Of a stretch of 16,282 nucleotides of DNA, positions 5,834 through 12,195 are shown piece by piece. The stretch is taken from positions 1 to 16,282 of the forward strand of contig JACMMK010000481.1 of the NCBI GenBank assembly GCA_014379045.1. The letters are read 5' to 3'. The first letter of the stretch is position 1; every line of letters begins with the position of its first letter. This stretch comes from Burkholderiales bacterium. GTDB lineage: Bacteria; Pseudomonadota; Gammaproteobacteria; Burkholderiales; CAIKXV01. The translations under genes were made by a program, and so were the position numbers. The notes below the pieces were generated by a model. That model was not told the origin of the DNA. It did no database searches and saw only the letters and a list, made by a program, of their open reading frames with translations.

Positions 5834-7447
5834 CTACTTTGCCGTGCCGGGTACCACGGCGGCGAACTTCGATCCGCGTACGCACATCTTTCCTTTCGGG
5901 TCCTGCCACAGCCGCTCGGTCGTGTGCAGATGTCCGAGTGCGCGTGCGACGGTCTGGAAATCGTAATCGGAAAAATGCGCCGCGATGTCCTGGTAATACA
6001 ACGGCGCCGGCTCGATCAGATCAAGCACTTGCTGTGCCAAGGATTCTATGCCGGCCGCGTCGACGGTGCCGGCCGCCGGCAGCGGATCGGTCTTGCCCGA
6101 GACGTAATCGTCGACCTTCGCCCGATCGGCATAGGCATAGGCGATCCGCTCGAAACGCTCTTTCGGAATGCCCTCGCCGATCGTCGCATCGATGCCGACC
6201 TTGGCGCCGGTGGGCACGACGCCGTGCGGCATCACAGCGAGGCTCGAATCGAGCGGCTTCGCGCGCGCCCCGGGAATCACGATCACGTCGCGGTCGCCTT
6301 GCACGCGGGTCGCGATCGCCCATTCGACATCCATCGCGTTGAACACATCGATGTCCTCGTCGACGATCACCACATGCTTCAGATCCATCACCGACAGCGC
6401 CGCGAGCAGCGCGTTCTTGCCTTCGCCAGCCTGCTTCTTGATCGAGATCACCGCGTGCCAGAACGCGCAGCCACCCAGCGTCACGTTGATCGCGACGGTC
6501 TGGATGCCGGCGATCTTCAGCGCCGAGCGGATCGCCGTGTAGCGCGTCGGCGCGGCGAGCCAGGTGTTCTCCCAAGGCATGTGCAGCGCGTAGTACACCG
6601 CGTTGCGACGCATGGTGATCGCGTTCACGCGCACCAGCGGGTTCCAGTGCAGGCCGCCCATCAACCGGGTGAACTCGCCGAAGCGGCCTTCGGGATGCGT
6701 CCAGCCGGTCGGCAGAATCTCCGCTTCGAGCACGATCTCGGCGTTCGCGAGGCACGGCAGGTCGATCGTCTCGCATTGCGCAAGTTCGACCGGCGCGCCG
6801 CGGATGCCGCCGGCGATCGCCATCTCGTCGATGCCGAGCGGCGCGCGAAAGCCCGAGCCCATGATCTCGAACGGATGACAGCCGATCGAGATCGAGATCG
6901 GGAGCGCCTCGCCGCGCTCGAACGCGCGCTGCGCGAACAGGCGCATGTTGTTCGGGGTGACGATGTCGATGCCGGTGAGGTTCTTCTCCTTCACCATGAA
7001 GCGGTAGATGCCCGAGTTCAGTCCGTGCTCGGGATCTTTCGCGATCACGACCCCGGCGGTAATCATCGGGCCGCCGTCGTAGATCGACGACATCGGCACC
7101 GGCAGCTTGTAGAGGTCGACTTCAGCGCCCTTGAATACGATCTCCTGGCACGCCGCCTTCTCGACATACTTCGGCGAGATCGGCTTGACGATCCCGCGCT
7201 GGAGCTTGTGCTCGATCTCGCCGTAGTTCTGCACGCCCATCGACAGCACTGCGCGCTGCTGCGAGCGGATGATCCCGGACACGACCGGCATGTCGTAACC
7301 GATCACGTCGTGGAAGTAGAGCGCCTTGTCGGACTGATCGACCAGCGTCGCGATATGGCGGATGTCGACCGGCTGCTTCAGGTCGAGCAGTTCACCGGCT
7401 TCGCGCAGGCGGTCGAGGAAACGGCGGAAGTCTTCGGATTCGTACAT
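5834..7447 (-). CDS. UbiD-family prenyl-FMN-dependent decarboxylase
   Basis: A 537-residue member of the UbiD/Fdc family, which reversibly (de)carboxylates aromatic, heteroaromatic or alpha,beta-unsaturated acids using prenylated FMN. Key catalytic residues are visible: R149 in N-S-G-I-Y-R, and the E-x4-E pair E253/E258 in H-P-E-G-R-F-G-E-F. The conserved D-E-D-I-D-V-F-N at 363-370 and the V-E-W-A-I-A-T-R stretch also match. About 60 residues at the C-terminus (from about 478) look like an added small helical domain beyond the usual core. ATG 7447 was chosen because GAGGGGG lies just upstream. The frame stays open to 7723, but that extra part overlaps the thioesterase gene. The prenyl-FMN synthase UbiX is not in the window. 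Its place beside Rieske oxygenase genes suggests decarboxylation of the aromatic substrate or product. Confidence 0.93.
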   Translation of the reverse strand: MYESEDFRRFLDRLREAGELLDLKQPVDIRHIATLVDQSDKALYFHDVIGYDMPVVSGIIRSQQRAVLSMGVQNYGEIEHKLQRGIVKPISPKYVEKAACQEIVFKGAEVDLYKLPVPMSSIYDGGPMITAGVVIAKDPEHGLNSGIYRFMVKEKNLTGIDIVTPNNMRLFAQRAFERGEALPISISIGCHPFEIMGSGFRAPLGIDEMAIAGGIRGAPVELAQCETIDLPCLANAEIVLEAEILPTGWTHPEGRFGEFTRLMGGLHWNPLVRVNAITMRRNAVYYALHMPWENTWLAAPTRYTAIRSALKIAGIQTVAINVTLGGCAFWHAVISIKKQAGEGKNALLAALSVMDLKHVVIVDEDIDVFNAMDVEWAIATRVQGDRDVIVIPGARAKPLDSSLAVMPHGVVPTGAKVGIDATIGEGIPKERFERIAYAYADRAKVDDYVSGKTDPLPAAGTVDAAGIESLAQQVLDLIEPAPLYYQDIAAHFSDYDFQTVARALGHLHTTERLWQDPKGKMCVRGSKFAAVVPGTAK

Positions 7448-7460
7448 CGCGTTCGCCCCC

Positions 7461-7886
7461 TCAGGCCTTCGGCGGTGCCGGTGGTGCGGTGAAGTAGGTA
7501 CCGCGACCGCTCGCACACAGCGCGCCGCTCGCATCGTAGACGTAGGCTTCGGCGGTCGTGAACTGGCTGCCGAGACGCACCAGCTTGCCGACACAACGCA
7601 TGTCGCCCTTCGCGGCGCGATGAAAGTCGACGCGCAGGTCGACGGTCGGCACCGGCATGCCGTGCTTCGCCGCGATCGCGTAGTCGGCGACGACATCGAC
7701 CAGCGCGGCGAGGATGCCGCCATGGGTGTAGCCGCGCTCGGCGTTGACCACCCATTCTTCGCGCCACCCTGCCGTCATCTCGATCGCGTCTTCCTCGATC
7801 TTCGTCACCGCGAGGTTGAGCCACGAATTGAACGGGCTCTTGGCGAGGCGGGCATTCAGTTGTTCGATACTGGGCGTGTCGGCCAT
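7461..7886 (-). CDS. PaaI-type hotdog-fold thioesterase
   Basis: A 141-residue single hotdog domain. The PaaI/4HBT signature is G-Y-T-H-G-G at 52-57 (H55-G56-G57, the thioester-binding turn) followed by the helix containing D64, the likely catalytic acid. It continues with V-D-L-R-V-D-F-H-R at 82-90. Such enzymes hydrolyse acyl- or aryl-CoA thioesters in the cytosol and often rescue stalled CoA in aromatic degradation. No CoA ligase is encoded in this window, so the natural substrate is unclear. The start ATG 7886 has only a weak ribosome-binding site (AAAGAGA). The stop lies 13 nt before the UbiD-family ATG, so the two are almost certainly one transcript. Confidence 0.88.
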   Translation of the reverse strand: MADTPSIEQLNARLAKSPFNSWLNLAVTKIEEDAIEMTAGWREEWVVNAERGYTHGGILAALVDVVADYAIAAKHGMPVPTVDLRVDFHRAAKGDMRCVGKLVRLGSQFTTAEAYVYDASGALCASGRGTYFTAPPAPPKA

Positions 7887-7934
7887 GGATCTCTTTCTTT
7901 GTGTGGCGCGGTTGACCGGAACGGCGTCGGCCGT

Positions 7935-8939
7935 TCAAGGCGTTACGACGACCTTGCCGAATACTTCGCGATTCTCGATCAGCGCGAGCCCTTCCCGGGC
8001 GCGCTCGAGCGGCAGCACGACGTCGATCACCGGTTTCATCTCGCCCTTCTGGATCATCTGCATCAGGGCGGTCAGGTTCTCGTTGTAGAAACTGTTCGAA
8101 CCCTTGATGTTGAGCTCGAAACTCCAGATGTAGCGCAGGTCTTCCTTGGGATCGTATCCGGCGGTGGCACCGCAGGTGAGGATGCTGCCGCCGCGCCTCA
8201 CGCACTTCAGCGACGGCGCCCAGGTGTCGCCGCCGGTGAAGTTGATCACGACATCAACGCCGCCTTCGTACGAGCGACGCTGCGGCTTGCCGTATTTCTC
8301 GTTGACCCACTTCGAGAAATCGGTGTCCTTGTAGTTGATCACGTGGTCGGCACCAAGCTCTTTCAGCCGCTCGATCTTGTCGGCGCTGGACGCGCATGCG
8401 ATCACTTCGGCACCCAGCAATTTCGCGAGCAGCACGCAACCGGTGCCGACGCCGCCGGAGGCGCCGAGTACCAGCACCTTGTCGCCCCGCTTGACGGTAT
8501 TGTGGGTGACGATCATCCGGTGCGCGGTACCGTAGGCGACCGGCAGCGAGCACGCTTCCTCGAAGCTGACGCCGTCGGGCATCGGAATCAGCTGCTGCGT
8601 GTTGACCAGGCATTTCTCGGCAAGCCCGCCGTCCATCATCTCGCCCATCAAGCCGATCTTCGGGTCGAGCGGATTGACCAGAACCCGATCGCCAACCTTC
8701 CACCCTTCGACGCCGGCGCCGACTTCGATGATCTCGCCGGCCAGATCGAGGCCGATGATCACCGGCAGCGGTACCTTGATGCCCGGCATGCCGCGCACGG
8801 TGAACACATCGTGATAGTTGAACGATGTCGCACGCGTGCGCAGGATGACATGCCCGTCCTTGATTACCGGGTCGCGGTAATCGGCAACGTATTCAAGGTT
8901 GTCGAGAGGGCCATGGGACTTCAGCACGACTGCGCGCAT
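7935..8939 (-). CDS. MDR-superfamily oxidoreductase without the structural zinc lobe
   Basis: A 334-residue medium-chain dehydrogenase/reductase related to zinc-type alcohol dehydrogenases and quinone reductases. The GroES-like N-terminal domain has N-Y-H-D at 41-44 and G-x-D-L-A-G at 63-68. The Rossmann loop is L-G-A-S-G-G-V-G at 158-165. The four-cysteine structural zinc lobe is absent; where it should be, after V-N-P-L-D-P at 88-93, a short methionine-rich stretch leads straight to C110. This favours an NAD(P)H-dependent quinone/enoyl-reductase-like activity over a zinc alcohol dehydrogenase, but substrate and direction are unknown. A GGAG site 8 nt before ATG 8939 supports the start. It sits 36 bp after the cupin gene and 48 bp before the thioesterase gene, on the same strand. 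Confidence 0.9.
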   Translation of the reverse strand: MRAVVLKSHGPLDNLEYVADYRDPVIKDGHVILRTRATSFNYHDVFTVRGMPGIKVPLPVIIGLDLAGEIIEVGAGVEGWKVGDRVLVNPLDPKIGLMGEMMDGGLAEKCLVNTQQLIPMPDGVSFEEACSLPVAYGTAHRMIVTHNTVKRGDKVLVLGASGGVGTGCVLLAKLLGAEVIACASSADKIERLKELGADHVINYKDTDFSKWVNEKYGKPQRRSYEGGVDVVINFTGGDTWAPSLKCVRRGGSILTCGATAGYDPKEDLRYIWSFELNIKGSNSFYNENLTALMQMIQKGEMKPVIDVVLPLERAREGLALIENREVFGKVVVTP

Positions 8940-8975
8940 CGAAAACTCCGTTCTTGTAGGGTGAAGCGCTGGACG

Positions 8976-9485
8976 CTAGACAGGCATCGCGTAGACGCGA
9001 TTGATGCCGGTGACGATCCTGTCGGCACCGACGCCGTAGACGTGAATCGAAATCGCGAGTTGATCGGACAGGTTCGCGATGCGGTGGATCCCGTCGCGTC
9101 CCGCATCGAAGCACGAATCGCCGACACCGCGTCGGACGCTTTTCACTTCGACTGGATACACATCGCCGGGCGCAGCCCGATAATGACACTCGGTCAGTTC
9201 GCCCGCGTAGACCCCGACCGCGCACCAGGTGTGGTGGGCGTGAACCGGGCTCGCCTGCCCGGGACTCCATACGATCGCAAGGATCGAGAACAGCCCGTTC
9301 GGATCGGCATGGAGCAGATGCCGGGTGTAGGTATCGGGGTTCGCGCGCCGATGCTCGTGGGCGAGCAGGTCGATGTCGAACAGCGAGCCGCGGATCGCGC
9401 TGAGCAGCGCCTGCGGTCGCAGTGCACCGTCGCGCGGTGCCGCCGCCGCAGTGCAGTCGATCAGCTTTTGCAGCGCGGGCGTCAT
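8976..9485 (-). CDS. Cysteine-dioxygenase-family (thiol dioxygenase) cupin protein
   Basis: A 169-residue cupin resembling bacterial cysteine/thiol dioxygenases, which oxidise a thiol to a sulfinic acid with O2 at a 3-His iron. Ligands are H82 and H84 in V-H-A-H-H-T-W, and H134 in G-I-H-R. The catalytic-triad pattern S146-x-H148-x-Y150 is intact. A glycine (G91 region) stands where eukaryotic enzymes have the crosslinking cysteine, as usual in bacteria. R55 in Y-T-R-H may be the carboxylate-binding arginine. The start ATG overlaps the gntR stop as ATGA, so it is tightly coupled to the regulator. Being the first enzyme of an aromatic-type operon is unexpected: it may act on a thiol intermediate or have been recruited to another O2 reaction. 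Confidence 0.87.
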   Translation of the reverse strand: MTPALQKLIDCTAAAAPRDGALRPQALLSAIRGSLFDIDLLAHEHRRANPDTYTRHLLHADPNGLFSILAIVWSPGQASPVHAHHTWCAVGVYAGELTECHYRAAPGDVYPVEVKSVRRGVGDSCFDAGRDGIHRIANLSDQLAISIHVYGVGADRIVTGINRVYAMPV

Positions 9486-10237
9486 CCGAGGTCTGCGGTC
9501 GGGATCGCCATCGTCAGCATCGCGCGACTGTTCAGCGCCGCGTGCAGCACCATCGTGCGCGCGGCCTCGATCTGTTCGCGGCAGATCAGCGCCGCAGTGT
9601 CGCCGTCGCCCCGGCGCAACGCCTTCACCAGTGCGCCGTGCTCATGCTGCATCTCGCTCGACCGATCGCGCGAAGTCAGGCCCATGTGCAGCAGCCGCGT
9701 CATTTCGTCGAGCAATGCCTCGATCAGGTGCGCGAGTCGCTGATTGCCGGTGGCCTGCGCGATGGTGACGTGAAAACTCGCATTTGCCTCGAGAAAGCGC
9801 TGCGTGCCGACCACATCCCCGGGCCGGTAACCGGCACGACAGACGTCGTCGAGCAGCTTCAGGCGGCTGGCATCAACCTTGCCTGCGGCCTGACGCGCTG
9901 CCTGCGGTTCGAGCAGAAGTCGCAACTCGAAGATGTCCTGGATATCCTGCAACGTGACCGGAGAAACCACATACCCGCGGCGCGGCAACGCGCGCACCAG
10001 ACCCTCATGCGCGAGACGTTGCAGCGCCATCCGGATCGGCGCCTTGCCGAGCCGATACTGCCCCCCCAGTTGCGACTCGGAGATACTCGACCCGGGCGGC
10101 AGCACGCACGCGATGACGTCGCGCTTGATCCGCTCGTACGCCTGGTCGTTCAGCAGCGGCTCGGCGCCCGTGTCGCGCTTGGGCGCGCGGGGCGCCGCGT
10201 CGACCGCAAGGGCGACTGCAGTTACTGCCTCGGGCAT
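9482..10237 (-). CDS. GntR-family transcriptional regulator, FadR/FCD subgroup
   Basis: A 251-residue regulator. The N-terminal winged helix-turn-helix covers about residues 30-95 (A-Y-E-R-I-K-R-D-V-I, then L-G-K-A-P-I-R-M-A-L-Q-R-L and G-L-V-R-A-L-P-R-R-G-Y-V-V). The C-terminal FCD effector domain covers about 98-235. FCD domains usually bind a metal through Asp/Asn and three His. Here N152, H156 and H200 fit, but the expected third His appears to be Q222. Many relatives sense carboxylic acids. ATG 10237 is chosen because the frame further upstream runs through the promoter, and the TTG at 10312 is the -35 box itself. It heads the catabolic operon and is divergent from the tctC/pxpA genes, so it probably controls both and itself. 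Confidence 0.92.
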   Translation of the reverse strand: MPEAVTAVALAVDAAPRAPKRDTGAEPLLNDQAYERIKRDVIACVLPPGSSISESQLGGQYRLGKAPIRMALQRLAHEGLVRALPRRGYVVSPVTLQDIQDIFELRLLLEPQAARQAAGKVDASRLKLLDDVCRAGYRPGDVVGTQRFLEANASFHVTIAQATGNQRLAHLIEALLDEMTRLLHMGLTSRDRSSEMQHEHGALVKALRRGDGDTAALICREQIEAARTMVLHAALNSRAMLTMAIPTADLG

Positions 10238-10283
10238 CGTCAAATCGGACACGGACTGCTCCACCGAAACGCAACAAGACCAT

Positions 10284-10312
10284 ATTCTAGAACCCCTGCT
10301 GTGACATGTCAA
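10284..10312 (-). promoter_or_regulatory. Sigma-70 promoter of the gntR-led operon
   Basis: The minus strand shows TTGACA (10312-10307), a 17-bp spacer and TAGAAT (10289-10284). The -35 box is perfect and the -10 box matches five of six positions. Transcription should start near 10277, about 40 nt before the gntR ATG. The -10 box overlaps the 8-bp palindrome TTCTAGAA (10285-10292). Confidence 0.8.
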
Positions 10313-10334
10313 TTCTGGATGCTGGCATGTCTCA
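10302..10334. promoter_or_regulatory. Probable GntR operator pair
   Basis: The perfect 10-bp palindrome TGACATGTCA (10302-10311) overlaps the gntR -35 box. A related site, TGGCATGTCT (10323-10332, 8 of 10 identical), lies exactly 21 bp further, towards the divergent tctC gene. Spacing of two helical turns on the same face fits a dimer-of-dimers or repeated operator of the neighbouring GntR protein. Location and symmetry are seen; the identity of the bound protein is inferred. Confidence 0.5.
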
Positions 10335-10377
10335 CCACGGCAGCTTGACTACTGTCCGATCAATTCTGAGGAATCTC

Positions 10378-11373
10378 ATGCCCAACCTGCGGTTCAAACC
10401 CGCGTCGTTTGCTCTCGCATCGGTCGCCGCTGCGACGCTCTGCATCGGCACTGGCGCATCGGCGCAAGCCCCGGCGTACCCGAACAAGCCGATCCGGCTC
10501 GTCGCGGGCTTCGCCCCCGGCGGCATCTCGGACATCCTCGCACGTGTCGTCGGGGCGAGGCTGGGCGAGGCACTCGGGCAAACGATACTGGTCGAGAACC
10601 GCACCGGCGCCGGCGGCACGATCGCGGCGGACTTCGTCGCCAAGGCGGCGCCCGACGGCTATACGCTGTTCATCGGCGTCACCGCGACACAGTCGATCGC
10701 GCCATTTCTCTACCCGAAGCTTCCGTACAACGCGTTCACCGATTTCGCGCCGATCGCGATGGCGGCGGTGACCCCGGTGCTGCTGGTCGTGCACCCGTCG
10801 TTGCCGGTCAAGAACGTCAAGGACCTGATCGCGCTCGCACGCGCCCAGCCGGGGCAGTTGAACTATGCCTCGACCGGTACCGGCGCGCTCCCTCACCTCA
10901 CCACCGAGCTGTTCAGCCTGCGCGCGGGCATCAGGATGAATCACATTCCGTACAAGGGCGGGGCACCGGCGATGCTCGACCTCGTCGCGGGCCAGGTGTC
11001 GCTGATGTTCGACAACATTCCGACCGCGATCGCGCAGGTGCGCGCCGGGCGCGTGCGCGCGATCGGCGTTGCCCAGGCGAAGCGCACGCCGGCCGCACCC
11101 GAGATACCGACGATCGCCGAGGCCGGGTTCCCGGGGTTCGAAGTGACTTCGTGGCAGGCGTTCCTCGCCCCCGCCGGGACGCCTGCGGCGATCGTCAATC
11201 GTCTCAACGCCGAGATCCTCAAGGTGCTGGCCCTGTCCGATGTGCGCGAAAAGCTCACCGCACAGGGCGTCGAGATCGTCACCTCGACGCCACAGGAACT
11301 GGGCGCGATCATCAAACGCGACGCGGAAATCTGGGCGAAGGTGGTGAAGGCGACCGGCGCGACGATAGACTGA
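10378..11373 (+). CDS. Tripartite tricarboxylate transporter-type substrate-binding protein (Bug/TctC), first copy
   Basis: A 331-residue periplasmic binding protein of the Bug/TctC family. Residues 1-31 form a signal peptide ending A-S-A-Q-A, followed by the typical Y-P-N-K-P-I-R-L-V start. Family hallmarks follow: F-A-P-G-G-x-S-D at 45-52, V-E-N-R-T-G-A-G-G at 72-80, and A-P-D-G-Y-T-L. These proteins bind small carboxylates, amides or aromatic acids between two lobes. The membrane partners TctA and TctB are not in the window, as is common for orphan Bug genes of Burkholderiales. ATG 10378 has GAGGAA just upstream; an earlier frame start at 10306 lies in the control region. No convincing plus-strand promoter was identified. 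It opens the block divergent from the regulator. Confidence 0.92.
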   Translation: MPNLRFKPASFALASVAAATLCIGTGASAQAPAYPNKPIRLVAGFAPGGISDILARVVGARLGEALGQTILVENRTGAGGTIAADFVAKAAPDGYTLFIGVTATQSIAPFLYPKLPYNAFTDFAPIAMAAVTPVLLVVHPSLPVKNVKDLIALARAQPGQLNYASTGTGALPHLTTELFSLRAGIRMNHIPYKGGAPAMLDLVAGQVSLMFDNIPTAIAQVRAGRVRAIGVAQAKRTPAAPEIPTIAEAGFPGFEVTSWQAFLAPAGTPAAIVNRLNAEILKVLALSDVREKLTAQGVEIVTSTPQELGAIIKRDAEIWAKVVKATGATID

Positions 11374-11424
11374 CGTCGGGCACAGGCGTCCGACGGTACG
11401 TGACGGCCATCACAGGAGACGCGC

Positions 11425-12195
11425 ATGACCTCGATCAATCTCAACGCCGACATGGGTGAGAGCTACGGCCGCTTCGAAGTCGGCAACGATGCCGGGCTGA
11501 TGAGCGTGATCAAGTCGGCGAGCATCGCCTGCGGTTTTCACGCCGGTGATCCGACGGTGATGGCCGACGCGGTCGCGCTGGCCAAGGCGAGCAGCGTATC
11601 GATTGGCGCCCACCCCGGCTTCAACGACCTGTGGGGCTTCGGTCGGCGCGAGATCAGGATGAACGCGCGCGATCTGGAGTACATGGTCGCCTATCAGCTC
11701 GGCGCGCTGGCCGGGATCGCACACGGGGCAGGGGAGCGGGTCACGCATGTGAAGCCGCACGGCTCGCTCAACAACATGGCGCACGACGATCTCGAGGTCG
11801 CGCTGGCGATCGGACGTGCGATCCGTTCGGTCGATCGCGAACTGATCTTCGTCGCCAACGCGTGCTCGAAGATGGTCGAAGCGGGGCGCGCGCTCGACCT
11901 GCGCGTGGCCGAAGAGGCGTACGTCGACCGCACCTACGGCGACTCCGGAAAGATGACCTCGCGCCGCGAGCCCGACGCGATGATCACCGACCCGGAGGTG
12001 GCGATACGCCAGGTGCTCTCGTTCATCGAGGCAGGCGCGCTGATCTCGCGCAGCGGCAAGCGGATCCCGACGCGCATCCACACGTTCTGTGTACACGGCG
12101 ACGAGCCGACCGGTGTCAAGGTCGCCACTGCGGTGCGCGCGGCGCTCGAGCGGCAGGGCATCGATGTCGTCACGTTGCCGGAGATGTCGCTGTGA
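11425..12195 (+). CDS. PxpA / LamB-YcsF-family protein (5-oxoprolinase subunit A-like lactam hydrolase)
   Basis: A 256-residue member of the LamB/YcsF family, full length compared with E. coli PxpA. Conserved motifs: N-L-N-A-D-M-G-E at 5-12, I-A-C-G-F-H-A-G-D at 34-42, G-A-H-P-G-F at 61-66, K-P-H-G at 110-113 and C-V-H-G-D at 222-226. PxpA works with PxpB and PxpC in ATP-dependent opening of the lactam 5-oxoproline. Those partners are missing here. The usual K-P-H-G-x-L-Y-N is K-P-H-G-S-L-N-N, and the later A-D-R-x-Y is V-D-R-T-Y, so it is a divergent copy that may act on another lactam. AGGAG lies about 8 nt before the ATG. It sits between two Bug proteins and its stop overlaps the second one's start. 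Confidence 0.9.
   Translation: MTSINLNADMGESYGRFEVGNDAGLMSVIKSASIACGFHAGDPTVMADAVALAKASSVSIGAHPGFNDLWGFGRREIRMNARDLEYMVAYQLGALAGIAHGAGERVTHVKPHGSLNNMAHDDLEVALAIGRAIRSVDRELIFVANACSKMVEAGRALDLRVAEEAYVDRTYGDSGKMTSRREPDAMITDPEVAIRQVLSFIEAGALISRSGKRIPTRIHTFCVHGDEPTGVKVATAVRAALERQGIDVVTLPEMSL

Noticed and set aside
5924..7492. 522-codon open frame on the plus strand
   Set aside because: It is the mirror of the UbiD-family gene, with R/D/H-rich composition and no recognisable domain.
7448..7723. N-terminal extension of the UbiD-family frame
   Set aside because: It overlaps the thioesterase gene in another frame and its translation is low-complexity. ATG 7447 has a good ribosome-binding site.
7362..9743. 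793-codon open frame on the plus strand
   Set aside because: It lies opposite the thioesterase, MDR and cupin genes, all of which have clear family motifs; the translation has none.
10238..10312. Upstream extension of the GntR frame to TTG 10312
   Set aside because: The TTG is the -35 hexamer of the gntR promoter, and the frame runs through the -10 box, so it cannot be translated from this promoter.
10306..10377. Upstream extension of the first TctC frame
   Set aside because: It runs through the operator region. The signal peptide and ribosome-binding site fit ATG 10378.
11631..12191. Upstream part of the long frame ending with the second TctC
   Set aside because: It is an out-of-frame reading of the PxpA-type gene with arginine-rich translation. 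The real gene starts at GTG 12192.
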